A stretch of DNA of 64,000 nt from Wenyingzhuangia gilva (GTDB taxonomy: Bacteria; Bacteroidota; Bacteroidia; Flavobacteriales; Flavobacteriaceae). The notes beneath the pieces were generated by a model. That model did no database searches. It was not told where the DNA came from and was given only the letters and a program-made list of their open reading frames with translations. The stretch is from positions 558,001 to 622,000 of the forward strand of contig NZ_JAUMIT010000001.1 in the NCBI RefSeq assembly GCF_030519655.1, given 5' to 3'. Each line of letters begins with the position of its first letter. The first letter of the stretch is position 1. Of this stretch, positions 18,606 through 27,846 are shown in pieces. A program made the position numbers and the translations under genes.

Positions 18606-19583
18606 ATGAGAGAGATTGCATTTATCAAACAAAATAAGGAAAAATGGTTGCAGTTTGAAAGCGCAATCAAAGAAAAAAACATATCGTATCCAGAAGAGTT
18701 ATCAAAACTTTACTTACACTTAATTAACGACTTAGCTTTTGCTCAAACTTATTACAAAAAAAGCAAGTTGGTGGTGTACTTAAATCACTTGACTATTTTG
18801 GCCTTCCAAAAAATTTACAAATCTAAAAAGGAGGAAAAAAACAGAGTCTTACAGTTTTTTTTACTAGATGTTCCTTTGCTTTTTTATCACTACAAAAAAT
18901 ACATTTATTACTCATTTATCATCTTTGGTGTTTCGGTAGGAATTGGATTGATTTCTGCTATTTATGATGACAGCTTTGTTAGACTTATTTTGTCTGATGG
19001 TTATGTCAATCAAACTTTAGAAAACATCAAAGAAGGAAACCCTACAGCGGTTTATAAATCAGGATCTAATTGGGGAAGTTTTATAGGCATCACTTTTAAC
19101 AATTTATACGTGGGCTTAAAAGCATTTGTCTTTGGAATTACCGGTGGTATTGGTACTGCTTATGTAATGTTGTACAATGGTATTATGTTAGGGTCTTTTC
19201 AATACTTTTTTGCCAAACACGGGGTTTTATTACAAAGTGTAAAAGGAATTTGGATTCATGGTGCCATGGAAATTTTTGCCATTGTGATGGAAGGAGCTAT
19301 TGGATTGATGTTAGGTGCCAGTATTATTTTTCCGAAAACTTTTAAAAGGTTAGATTCTTTTAAAAGAGGGATGAGAGACGGCATTAAAATGATGATTGCT
19401 ACTTTTCCTTTTACCATTGCAGCCGGATTTTTAGAAGGATTTGTATCAAGATACGGAAATGATATGCCCACAGTACTTGCCTTTTTTATTATTCTTAGCA
19501 CATTGAGTCTAATTTCTTATTATTTTTTAATTTATCCACACAAAGTAGTGGCTAAAATAACTTCTGATTCTTCTTTGGTATGA
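18606..19583 (+). CDS. Stage II sporulation protein M-like membrane protein
   Basis: Polytopic membrane protein of the SpoIIM/DUF95 family, here in a non-sporulating lineage. The N-terminal 90 residues are soluble and begin in the family manner (REIAFIKQNKEKWLQFE); about five hydrophobic segments follow from residue 98 on, with the conserved NNLYVGLKAFVFGITGG region near 155. The length of 325 is normal. The stop overlaps the start of the next gene (ATGA), so the five plus-strand genes are a tightly coupled operon. Confidence 0.88.
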   Translation: MREIAFIKQNKEKWLQFESAIKEKNISYPEELSKLYLHLINDLAFAQTYYKKSKLVVYLNHLTILAFQKIYKSKKEEKNRVLQFFLLDVPLLFYHYKKYIYYSFIIFGVSVGIGLISAIYDDSFVRLILSDGYVNQTLENIKEGNPTAVYKSGSNWGSFIGITFNNLYVGLKAFVFGITGGIGTAYVMLYNGIMLGSFQYFFAKHGVLLQSVKGIWIHGAMEIFAIVMEGAIGLMLGASIIFPKTFKRLDSFKRGMRDGIKMMIATFPFTIAAGFLEGFVSRYGNDMPTVLAFFIILSTLSLISYYFLIYPHKVVAKITSDSSLV

Positions 19584-20281
19584 TGGCAAAAAACTTAAAA
19601 AATATTTTTGCGATTGTAATGTTACTACTCAGTAATATGCTTTTAGCAGCAAATGATACTATTCAGAAAGTACAAAGAGCTATTCCCGAAAATTTTAAAG
19701 AAGCATATACTTCTAAAGATTACGTATACAATAGTGAGCCTACTTTTATGGAATCTTTTAAATTATGGTTAAATCAATTAATCTATAATTTTTTAAAAAA
19801 CTTTGGTATTACTAACAAAGGTATTTATTACACCAAACTTGGCTTTTATGCTCTAATTGCGGGTGCTGCTATTTATATTATTGCTAGGATGTTTTTTTAT
19901 AAAGAAGGAGCATGGATTTTTAGAAAAAACAAATCACAAAACAATTTAACCTACCAAAACGAAGTAGAAATTATTGAAATGGCCAATTTTGAGGAATTGA
20001 TTAAAAAGGCTACCCAACAAGAAGATTATCGTTTGGCAGTGAAATATGGATATTTTTGGGTGCTTCAAAAATTTGCAGAAAAAGAAATTATTGAATTGAG
20101 TAACCTAAAAACAAATGCCGATTATCAATTAGAAACAGAAGACACGCCTTACCACAAAACATTTAAAAGCATTTCTTATTACTACAATTACATTTGGTAT
20201 GGGGAATTTATCATAGACAAAACGGCTTATGATAAAGTAGAAACTATTTATAAAGAACTATTAAACAACATCAAATCATGA
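19580..20281 (+). CDS. DUF4129 domain membrane protein
   Basis: 233 residues: a signal peptide or N-terminal anchor (about 5-22), a short periplasmic part, a transmembrane segment near 90-110, then a cytoplasmic C-terminal region with LAVKYGYFWVLQKFAEKEIIELSNLKTNADYQLE, the DUF4129 signature. DUF4129 proteins accompany MoxR/DUF58 genes and are sometimes fused to transglutaminase domains, which is not the case here. It overlaps both neighbours by 4 bases (ATGA). The start could be the second of two adjacent ATG codons. Confidence 0.85.
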   Translation: MMAKNLKNIFAIVMLLLSNMLLAANDTIQKVQRAIPENFKEAYTSKDYVYNSEPTFMESFKLWLNQLIYNFLKNFGITNKGIYYTKLGFYALIAGAAIYIIARMFFYKEGAWIFRKNKSQNNLTYQNEVEIIEMANFEELIKKATQQEDYRLAVKYGYFWVLQKFAEKEIIELSNLKTNADYQLETEDTPYHKTFKSISYYYNYIWYGEFIIDKTAYDKVETIYKELLNNIKS

Positions 20282-21558
20282 AAAAGAAAGGATTTATTAT
20301 TCTTGGGATTGTAATTGTTGTGATCATAGCTATTATTGATAGCATTACGCCCAAAAAAGTAGTCTGGACCCCTACTTACAACGAAAAAGAAACCAGTCCT
20401 TTTGATTTAAAAATATTTCACGATCAACTAAATGATATTTTTAAGGAGGAAAAAATTGTGACTATTAAAAATACTTTTTACGAGTATTATCAGGAAAAAC
20501 CTTTTATAGGTTTAACCGCTAACAGTACTTATATCAACATTGATGAACAATACCAACCCGACCCTAGTTCAGAAGAAAACTTGTTAGAATTTATTGGGAA
20601 AGGGAACATGGCGTTTATTAGTGCAAATCGTTTTTCTAAATCGTTGTTAGATACTTTAGGAATTCGTAAGAACTATGACAGCAAAAATTTATTGATGGTA
20701 GATAGTTTAAAAGTTACCATCAATAAAAGTGAAGCTTTTTTAAAGTATGACAATAAATTTAAGTTTCAGCAAGGATATTTTAAAGACAGTAGTAATGTTA
20801 AATCTTTAGGAAAAGTTTCTTTTACAACTAAAAAAGACAGTATTGCCACTAACAAAACCAATTTTATAGAAGTAAAATATAAAAGAGGTCTATTTTATTT
20901 ACATACACAACCCGAAATATTTACCAATTATCACTTGTTAAATGCTATTAACACCCAATACATCAACAAAGTATTATCTACCATTCCTACTAAAATCTCC
21001 AGTGATTTAGAGGCTTATAAAACAAATGACTTTGTAACTATTGAACCTAGTAAAAACACCATTTATTTTGAAAGTAATTTTAAAACAAATGATGCGCTTA
21101 CCAATTCTCCTTTAAGATTTATCAAAAGTCAAAAGGAATTATATGCTGCTTGGATTCTTTTAATCATCGCCATAGGGATGTTCTTGCTGATTAACGCCAA
21201 AAGAAAACAAAGAATTATTCCTATCATTCCAAAGGTGAGAAACACCAGTATAGATTTTGTAGAAACCATTGCGATTCTTTATGAAGAGGCCGATAATTTT
21301 CAACCCATCATTCATCATAAAATCAATATTTTTTACAAAAACATTAGGAATGCCTATAATATTGTAACAGACAACACCAATCCAAAATTGGTCGCTCAAT
21401 TGAGTTTAAAATCGGGATATGACCTTAAGAAAACAAAAGAATTAATTCGTTTTGTGAATGCTCTTAAAGTCAGAGAAACCTCCTCAATTACCCTTTTAAA
21501 AAAGCTGAATAAAGAAATAGAAGATTTTAATAAAAATACAAACACATGGAAGAATTAG
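20278..21558 (+). CDS. DUF4350-like membrane-anchored protein
   Basis: 426 residues with one N-terminal transmembrane helix (about 4-19), a large extracytoplasmic domain (20-285), a second helix (about 287-306) and a cytoplasmic tail. This is the layout of the DUF4350 proteins that sit next to MoxR in Bacteroidetes. No catalytic motif is visible. The final 13 bases overlap the MoxR gene. Confidence 0.8.
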   Translation: MKKKGFIILGIVIVVIIAIIDSITPKKVVWTPTYNEKETSPFDLKIFHDQLNDIFKEEKIVTIKNTFYEYYQEKPFIGLTANSTYINIDEQYQPDPSSEENLLEFIGKGNMAFISANRFSKSLLDTLGIRKNYDSKNLLMVDSLKVTINKSEAFLKYDNKFKFQQGYFKDSSNVKSLGKVSFTTKKDSIATNKTNFIEVKYKRGLFYLHTQPEIFTNYHLLNAINTQYINKVLSTIPTKISSDLEAYKTNDFVTIEPSKNTIYFESNFKTNDALTNSPLRFIKSQKELYAAWILLIIAIGMFLLINAKRKQRIIPIIPKVRNTSIDFVETIAILYEEADNFQPIIHHKINIFYKNIRNAYNIVTDNTNPKLVAQLSLKSGYDLKKTKELIRFVNALKVRETSSITLLKKLNKEIEDFNKNTNTWKN

Positions 21559-22520
21559 AGTTTACAAACCGTATAGATTTAACCGAGTTACACGAAGGAA
21601 TTAACACCATAAAAAAAGAAATATCTAAAGTAATTGTTGGACAGAAAAACATGGTTAATTTATTATTAACTGCTTTGTTATGCGAAGGTCATGTGTTGAT
21701 AGAAGGAGTGCCAGGAGTTGCCAAAACGGTTACTGCAAAGTTGTTAGCTAAAAGTTTATCTATTGACTATCAAAGAATTCAGTTTACACCAGATTTAATG
21801 CCTTCGGATGTATTGGGAACTTCTATTTTTGATTTAAAAAAATCAGAATTTGAATTTAAAAAAGGACCTATTTTCTCAAACCTTATTTTAATTGATGAAA
21901 TTAACAGGGCTCCTGCCAAAACCCAAGCTGCCTTGTTTGAGGTAATGGAAGAACAACAAATTACCATTGATGGACATCAGTTTAGTTTAGACTCTCCCTA
22001 CATGGTGGTGGCTACTCAAAACCCAGTAGATCAAGAAGGAACTTATAGATTACCCGAAGCGCAATTAGACCGTTTTCTATTTAAAATTACTGTAGATTAT
22101 CCAAATTTAATGGATGAAGTAGAGATCATCAACCGAGAACATTTGGCTACACAACCTAAATTAGATTTTATAACAGCAAGCATTACCAAAGAACAAATAT
22201 TGGCTTATCAGCAATTGGCAAAACAAGTAATTGTTGAACCTAATTTAATTAAATACATTGCCGACATTGTGGTGAGCACCCGTAGCAATTCTTTTTTATA
22301 TTTAGGAGCCTCGCCAAGAGCTTCTATTGCCTTGCTAAAAGCATCAAAAGCGTTTGCCGCTATTAACGGAAGAGATTTTGTAACGCCTGAAGATATTAAA
22401 CAAGTAGCCATTCCTGTATTGCAACACAGAGTAATTGTAACGCCTGAAAGAGAAATGGAAGGAATTACAGCAGCACAAATTATTAACGACAGTATTCAAT
22501 CTACCGAAATTCCTAGTTAA
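21546..22520 (+). CDS. MoxR family AAA+ ATPase
   Basis: Cytoplasmic AAA+ ATPase thought to act as a chaperone for assembly or activation of partner proteins. Walker A GVPGVAKT lies at residues 54-61, Walker B LILIDEINRAP near 114-123, sensor 1 ATQNP near 155, and the arginine-finger region DRFLF near 174. The length of 324 is normal. It is coupled to DUF4350 upstream and to the DUF58 gene 4 bases downstream, the classic MoxR-DUF58 pair. Confidence 0.96.
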   Translation: MEELEFTNRIDLTELHEGINTIKKEISKVIVGQKNMVNLLLTALLCEGHVLIEGVPGVAKTVTAKLLAKSLSIDYQRIQFTPDLMPSDVLGTSIFDLKKSEFEFKKGPIFSNLILIDEINRAPAKTQAALFEVMEEQQITIDGHQFSLDSPYMVVATQNPVDQEGTYRLPEAQLDRFLFKITVDYPNLMDEVEIINREHLATQPKLDFITASITKEQILAYQQLAKQVIVEPNLIKYIADIVVSTRSNSFLYLGASPRASIALLKASKAFAAINGRDFVTPEDIKQVAIPVLQHRVIVTPEREMEGITAAQIINDSIQSTEIPS

Positions 22521-22524
22521 GGAT

Positions 22525-23886
22525 ATGCCAAAAACAAACATCTTTACTCCTTTTAAAAAAGCATACCAAAGTGTGTACATCAACAATTTGTTTTTTTACA
22601 TTTTGTTTGGTCATATATTTTTGTTTGTCTTAAGCTTTTTTATCAAAGAATTATTTGTGTTAACCCTATTGTTCACTGCAATTTTTGCAGGTGTTTTTTG
22701 TTTTGATCTTTTTGTGGTATTTAGACTTAAAAACGGGATTGAGTCTAAGAGAATTTTACCTGAAAAATTTTCTAACGGAGATAATAATGACATCACTTTA
22801 GAAATTAAAAACAATTATCCTCTAGAAGTGTTTTTAGAAATTATTGATGAAATTCCTGATCAATTTCAAATCAGAGATTTTAACATCAAAGCAAAACTAA
22901 AAGCACAAAGCTCTAAAATATTTCCGTATCAATTAAAACCTACAGAAAGAGGAGAATATCATTTTGGAAACACCAATATTTATGTTCGTTCGATTTTAAA
23001 TCTTGTGACCAAAAGATATGTTTTAGGAGATGAAAAAATGGTAAAAACCTATCCATCGTTCTTAAAACTAAAACAGTTCGATTTAAAAACAATCAATAGC
23101 ATGACCTCCGCTTACGGAATTAAAAGAGTCCGTAGAATTGGAAATTCTTTTGAGTTTGAACAAATTAAAGAATATGTTCAAGGGGACAATATTAGAGACA
23201 TCAACTGGAAAGCCACTGCTAAGAAAAACCAATTGATGGTGAATCAATTTGTAGATGAGAAAGCTCAAAATGTTTACATGCTCATTGATAGAGGAAGAAC
23301 CATGAAAATGCCTTTCGATGGATTAAGTTTGTTAGATTATGCCATCAATGCTTCTTTAATTGTGAGTAATGTGGTCATTCAAAAACAAGACAAAGTAGGA
23401 TTGTTTTCTTTTTCTAAAAACGTGAATGACTATGTGGCTGCTGAAAGAAGAAATCACCAAATGGGTATGATTCTTGAATCTCTTTACAATGTAAAAACAA
23501 ATTTTGAGGAAACCGATTTTGGCGTTTTGTACAGTGCGGTAAAACACAACATCAAACAAAGAAGTTTACTATTATTGTATACCAATTTTGACAGCATGGA
23601 TGCGCTAGAAAGACAAATGAATTATCTTAGAGCCATCAATAAAAATCATTTGCTAATTGTCATCTTTTTTAAGAATAGTGAAATTGTAGAACTAGCCAAC
23701 AAAAGCACCCATTCTGAACAAGAAATTATTAAAAAAACAGTAGCCGAAAAATTTATTTACGACAAAGAACAAATGGTCTTAGAGTTAAGCAAATACGGAG
23801 TAAATTCCATTTTAACCACTCCAAAAAACTTAACCATTGATGCCATTAATAAGTATATAGAAATAAAATCAAAAGGTTTAATATAA
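22525..23886 (+). CDS. DUF58 domain protein (MoxR partner)
   Basis: 453 residues with two N-terminal hydrophobic segments (about 22-40 and 45-65), a beta-rich middle, and the DUF58 core GDNIRDINWKATAKKNQLMVNQF near 215. The following part resembles a von Willebrand A fold (MLIDRGRTM near 252), the usual form of MoxR partners. It ends 2 bases before an M3 peptidase gene, which may be co-transcribed. The role is inferred to be in cell-envelope or stress functions. Confidence 0.92.
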   Translation: MPKTNIFTPFKKAYQSVYINNLFFYILFGHIFLFVLSFFIKELFVLTLLFTAIFAGVFCFDLFVVFRLKNGIESKRILPEKFSNGDNNDITLEIKNNYPLEVFLEIIDEIPDQFQIRDFNIKAKLKAQSSKIFPYQLKPTERGEYHFGNTNIYVRSILNLVTKRYVLGDEKMVKTYPSFLKLKQFDLKTINSMTSAYGIKRVRRIGNSFEFEQIKEYVQGDNIRDINWKATAKKNQLMVNQFVDEKAQNVYMLIDRGRTMKMPFDGLSLLDYAINASLIVSNVVIQKQDKVGLFSFSKNVNDYVAAERRNHQMGMILESLYNVKTNFEETDFGVLYSAVKHNIKQRSLLLLYTNFDSMDALERQMNYLRAINKNHLLIVIFFKNSEIVELANKSTHSEQEIIKKTVAEKFIYDKEQMVLELSKYGVNSILTTPKNLTIDAINKYIEIKSKGLI

Positions 23887-23888
23887 TT

Positions 23889-25925
23889 ATGAACAACCCA
23901 TTATTACAAGAATTTAACACTCCATATAACACTGCTCCTTTTGAACAAATAAAAAACGAGCATTATCAACCTGCTTTTGAACAAGCCATCAAAGAAGCTA
24001 GACAGGAAATTGATGATATTACCAACAATAAAGAAACCCCAACTTTTGAAAACACCATTAAAGCCTTAGACTTTTCTGGACATAGATTGAGTAGAATTTC
24101 TTCTATTTTCTTCAATTTAAATTCAGCAGAAACCAATGATGAAATGCAAAAAATTGCACAAGAGGTTTCTCCTATTTTAACTGCTTTTTCTAATGACGTG
24201 AGTTTAAATGAAGAACTATTTAAACGTGTAAAAGAAGTTTACAATCAACGAGAATCTTTAGACTTAACGCCTGAAGAATTGATGTTACTTGAAAAAAAGT
24301 ACAAAGGTTTTTCTCGTAACGGAGCTAATTTAAGCGATGATAAAAAAGAAGAATTAAGAAAAATTGATACGGAATTATCAAAACTATCTTTAACTTTTGG
24401 AGAAAATGTATTGGCTGAAACTCAAAACTACGAGTTACACATTACCAATGAGGCTGACTTAAAAGGATTGCCTGAAGGAGCTATTGAAGATGCTGCCCAA
24501 ACTGCCAAAGATAAAAACAAAGAAGGTTGGGTTTTTACTTTAGATTTCCCTAGCTGCATTCCGTTTTTAACTTATGCAGACAACAGAGAACTTCGTAAAG
24601 AAATGTCTATTGCTGCGGGTAAAAAAGGATTTCAAAACAACAAAAATAACAACGAAGAAATTGTATTAAAAATAGTACAACTACGTGCCAAACGTGCTCA
24701 ACTATTAGGATATAAAACCCATGCACATTTTGTTTTGGAAGAACGCATGGCAGAATCTGCTGATAAAGTAACAGAATTTTTAGAAGATTTTGTTCAAAAA
24801 GCAAAACCAAAAGCAACAGAGCAATTTAACCAATTAAAAGAATTTGCTCGTAAAAAAGATGGAATTACTGAATTACAAAAATGGGATGGTGCTTATTATA
24901 GCGAAAAGTTAAAACAAGAATTGTTCGACTTTGATGAGGAAATTTTAAAACCTTATTTTCAATTAGAAAATGTCATCAACGGTTCTTTTGAAATTGCCAA
25001 ACGTTTATATGATTTGCATTTTGAAGAAGTCAACAATATTGAAAAATATCACAAAGACGTTAAAACCTACAAAGTGACCAACGGAAATGGTGATTTTATT
25101 GCAGTTTATTATGCCGATTTTCATCCTAGACCTGGAAAAAGAAATGGAGCTTGGAAAACAGGATATAAAAGTCAATGGATTTTAGACGGTGAAAATTCTA
25201 GACCTCATATTTCTATCGTTTGTAACTTTACCAAACCTACCGCTACCAAACCTAGCTTGTTAACCTTTAACGAGGTGACCACTTTGTTCCATGAATTTGG
25301 ACACGCTTTACACGGAATGTTAGCCAACACTACTTTCCCTAGTTTATCGGGGACTTCGGTTTCTTGGGATTTTGTGGAATTGCCTAGTCAGGTAATGGAA
25401 AACTGGTGTTTTGAACAAGAAGCTTTAGAGTTATTTGCCAAACATTATAAAACTGGTGAAATCATCCCAAATGAATTGATTCAGAAAATCAAAAAGGCTT
25501 CTAACTTTTTAGAAGGTCTTCAAACTTTAAGACAAATCAGTTTTGGTCTCTTAGACATGGCTTGGCACGGGCACAGCCCGGATAGTTATGACAATTGTGA
25601 CGTGAAAGAATTTGAAACGGAAGCTTTTAAGAGTACTCAATTGTATCCTGATGTTGCAGAAAATTGCATGAGTACAGCTTTCTCACACATTTTTCAAGGT
25701 GGATATTCTGCTGGATATTATTCGTATAAATGGGCAGAAGTATTAGATGCCGATGCGTTTGAATATTTTAAAGAAACTGGAATATTTAACAAAGAAACAG
25801 CTACAAAATTTAAAGACTTTGTACTAAGCCAAGGAGGAACTCAAAAACCAATGGAATTATACAAACAATTTAGAGGACATGAACCTACTCCAGATGCTTT
25901 GCTAAAAAGAGCTGGTTTGTTGTAA
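23889..25925 (+). CDS. M3 family zinc metallopeptidase (Dcp / oligopeptidase A type)
   Basis: Cytoplasmic or periplasmic peptidase degrading short peptides. The zinc motif HEFGHALHG starts at residue 468, with the downstream Glu in a helix (VELPSQVMENW), the standard M3 arrangement. The length of 678 matches the Dcp/OpdA subfamily, and no signal peptide is visible, which favours a cytoplasmic oligopeptidase. It follows DUF58 by 2 bases and ends in a strong terminator, so it closes the operon. Confidence 0.95.
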   Translation: MNNPLLQEFNTPYNTAPFEQIKNEHYQPAFEQAIKEARQEIDDITNNKETPTFENTIKALDFSGHRLSRISSIFFNLNSAETNDEMQKIAQEVSPILTAFSNDVSLNEELFKRVKEVYNQRESLDLTPEELMLLEKKYKGFSRNGANLSDDKKEELRKIDTELSKLSLTFGENVLAETQNYELHITNEADLKGLPEGAIEDAAQTAKDKNKEGWVFTLDFPSCIPFLTYADNRELRKEMSIAAGKKGFQNNKNNNEEIVLKIVQLRAKRAQLLGYKTHAHFVLEERMAESADKVTEFLEDFVQKAKPKATEQFNQLKEFARKKDGITELQKWDGAYYSEKLKQELFDFDEEILKPYFQLENVINGSFEIAKRLYDLHFEEVNNIEKYHKDVKTYKVTNGNGDFIAVYYADFHPRPGKRNGAWKTGYKSQWILDGENSRPHISIVCNFTKPTATKPSLLTFNEVTTLFHEFGHALHGMLANTTFPSLSGTSVSWDFVELPSQVMENWCFEQEALELFAKHYKTGEIIPNELIQKIKKASNFLEGLQTLRQISFGLLDMAWHGHSPDSYDNCDVKEFETEAFKSTQLYPDVAENCMSTAFSHIFQGGYSAGYYSYKWAEVLDADAFEYFKETGIFNKETATKFKDFVLSQGGTQKPMELYKQFRGHEPTPDALLKRAGLL

Positions 25926-25943
25926 TTTAAAACTTAACTGTTA

Positions 25944-25985
25944 TAAAAAAGGAGAGAAGTTTAAATAAACTTCTCTCCTTTTTTA
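25944..25985. terminator. Intrinsic terminator
   Basis: Long stem AAGGAGAGAAGTTTA / TAAACTTCTCTCCTT with flanking A- and T-runs, between the M3 peptidase and the convergent lipoprotein gene; works on both strands. Confidence 0.87.
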
Positions 25986-25997
25986 TTTTCTTACTCA

Positions 25998-26534
25998 TTA
26001 ATCAACGGATAAAGTCTCTATACTTTTAATGGTAATCCCATAAAAACAATCATCCATACAGTTTTTTGGAACATATCCACAAGTAGAGATCAATCCATTA
26101 TTTTCAGTCTCAAAATATATAGAAACATCTTTTCTTTTGATTAACCATTCTTTTTTTGCTTTATCATAAACCTCATCTAAAGTTAAAGCAGTAGCTGCAC
26201 TTGTATATTGATGCTCCTCACTGTTTATTTCATTTTCATTCTCTGTCCATTCTAAATTCTCTTCAGGAATATTTTCTGGATCAGCGTTATATTTAAAATG
26301 TCTTTTTATAATGACTCCGTTATACACCGTAATGGTAGTTTCCCAACCATAAGTAGTAAAAACCGAACCACCAGTAACAATATATTGATATGAATTATTA
26401 GACGATTGTTTAAAACTAATCCAAGCTTTTTCACTGTTTTTAAAATCATTTTGATAATTCAAATCATCAGATTCACACGAGAGTGTACAACAAATGACAA
26501 ATAATAAACTGATAACATAAATCGTTTTTTTCAT
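25998..26534 (-). CDS. Lipoprotein of unknown function
   Basis: 178 residues with a lipoprotein signal peptide (lipobox LSC, Cys20) followed by acidic residues typical of surface-bound Bacteroidetes lipoproteins. The mature part is beta-rich and contains WISFKQSSNNSYQYIV and several Cys (near 152-164). I recognise no named family beyond a general DUF6174-like look. It stands alone, with a divergent neighbour upstream. Confidence 0.75.
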   Translation of the reverse strand: MKKTIYVISLLFVICCTLSCESDDLNYQNDFKNSEKAWISFKQSSNNSYQYIVTGGSVFTTYGWETTITVYNGVIIKRHFKYNADPENIPEENLEWTENENEINSEEHQYTSAATALTLDEVYDKAKKEWLIKRKDVSIYFETENNGLISTCGYVPKNCMDDCFYGITIKSIETLSVD

Positions 26535-26660
26535 AATTTTTTAGAGTAGTATAGTTCTTATATCCCTAAGATGTAATAACCTCCATTTAGTTGCGTTAAA
26601 ATATTTTTAATTAATTAGTTATCAGCTCTTTTTTTGTAAATTTAAAGAAACCTTGTTTCT

Positions 26661-27098
26661 ATGAAATCTTTATTCTTAAAAATACTTATAACCATTATTA
26701 TTTTTAGCTCCATTACTTTCTGTAGTACTGCGAAAAAAAATATGGTTGATAAAAGTATCCATACAGAAACAGACACCATTAAAATTGTAAATGAAGAGGA
26801 AGAATATGAAGTTATCATTATAGATGCTGGATTTAATTCGTGGTTGCTAGGAAGAGCCAAACCAAGGAATTTTTACTCATTACAATATTTAGAAAACAAA
26901 AATTACCTTTATGTTACCGAATGGAATATTAGAGTAAATAATCCTAGCAGGTATTCATCAGAATTATACGGCATGAGAATTGATTATGACCCTAATATTA
27001 AATATGGTTATGAAGTCAATTATTTGCTCTATAATTATTTTATTTATTTTCAACAAAAATATAGTCAACGCTTAACGGGAGGCATTGTTCCTTGGTAA
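26661..27098 (+). CDS. DUF6146 family lipoprotein
   Basis: 145 residues; a lipoprotein signal with Cys21 (ITFCSTAKK), an acidic linker, then the conserved block IDAGFNSWLLGRAKPRNFYSL at 55-75 and WNIRVNNP, which I take as the DUF6146 signature. Function unknown. The CPBP gene starts 3 bases after the stop, and the two are commonly adjacent in flavobacteria, so they probably act together. Confidence 0.8.
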   Translation: MKSLFLKILITIIIFSSITFCSTAKKNMVDKSIHTETDTIKIVNEEEEYEVIIIDAGFNSWLLGRAKPRNFYSLQYLENKNYLYVTEWNIRVNNPSRYSSELYGMRIDYDPNIKYGYEVNYLLYNYFIYFQQKYSQRLTGGIVPW

Positions 27099-27101
27099 TT
27101 T

Positions 27102-27734
27102 ATGATAAAAACACTTCCTAAAAACAGTATAGAGTTTATCTTGTTTTTTATTTTGTATCCTATTTTTTTAGCAATTTCTATCATTCCATTAAATTATAAA
27201 CTTTACACAGTTCCCTTTGTTTTTACATATGTGCTATATGTTAGTTATTTAGATCGTAAAGTGTTATTTATCAAAAGAAAATTCCTGCAACCTCCATCTT
27301 TTTGGAGAACAACTAGTTTTAGATTGTTAATGGTAATTGTTTCTTCTCTAATTTATATCCTTATTACCAACAAAGACTTGTTGTTTATATCCATTTTAAC
27401 CCAACCTGTTCTATGGGTAAAAATGATTTTTGTTTACACTGTATTTTCTGTCATTCCACAAGAATATGTTTATCGTGTACTCTATTTTCATCGTTATAAA
27501 GATTTATTTAAATCTCCTAACACTTTCTTTTTGGTAAATGCATTTGTATTTTCTTTAGGACATTTAATGTTTCAAAGTACCTTGGTTTTAATCATCACCT
27601 TTATTGGTGGATTGCTATTTGCAAATACTTATCAAAAAACAAAATCTATTTTTTGGGTAAGTGTAGAACATCTTATTTACGGTGGATGGTTATTTACAGT
27701 AGGAATGGGTAAAATGTTAGGATTTCCTATATAA
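27102..27734 (+). CDS. CPBP family intramembrane protein, degenerate active site
   Basis: 210 residues, about seven hydrophobic segments. It has the CPBP (Rce1-like) fold signature: QEYVYR at 120-125 in place of EExxxR, FSLGH at 150-154, and a third His at 190. The first Glu of EExxxR is Gln, and the usual Asn four residues after the third His is Gly194. The family includes prenyl-protein peptidases and proteins that only scaffold; the substitutions leave activity in doubt. The common database label 'abortive infection' should not be read as phage defence here. Confidence 0.82.
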   Translation: MIKTLPKNSIEFILFFILYPIFLAISIIPLNYKLYTVPFVFTYVLYVSYLDRKVLFIKRKFLQPPSFWRTTSFRLLMVIVSSLIYILITNKDLLFISILTQPVLWVKMIFVYTVFSVIPQEYVYRVLYFHRYKDLFKSPNTFFLVNAFVFSLGHLMFQSTLVLIITFIGGLLFANTYQKTKSIFWVSVEHLIYGGWLFTVGMGKMLGFPI

Positions 27735-27812
27735 GTACGTATAAAAAAATCAACAAAAAGTAAAAAAACGTTATTTGATGTCTTTTGATTAAAACACTTG
27801 CTCGCTTTTATT

Positions 27813-27820
27813 TACTTTTG
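27813..27820 (+). promoter_or_regulatory. Promoter -7 element of lpdA
   Basis: TACTTTTG, a full -7 match, about 22 bases before a plausible short leader and the ATG. The best upstream TTTG is 25 bases away, slightly too far, so the call is tentative. Confidence 0.4.
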
Positions 27821-27846
27821 TTATACATAAAGAAAAAAACACTTTC

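Noticed and set aside
18606-19583. Sign of sporulation
   Set aside because: The SpoIIM/DUF95 family is widespread in non-sporulating bacteria and sits here in a MoxR/DUF58 cluster.
27102-27734. Abortive-infection (phage defence) gene
   Set aside because: The label is a historical name for CPBP proteins; there is no toxin, antitoxin or other defence gene nearby.
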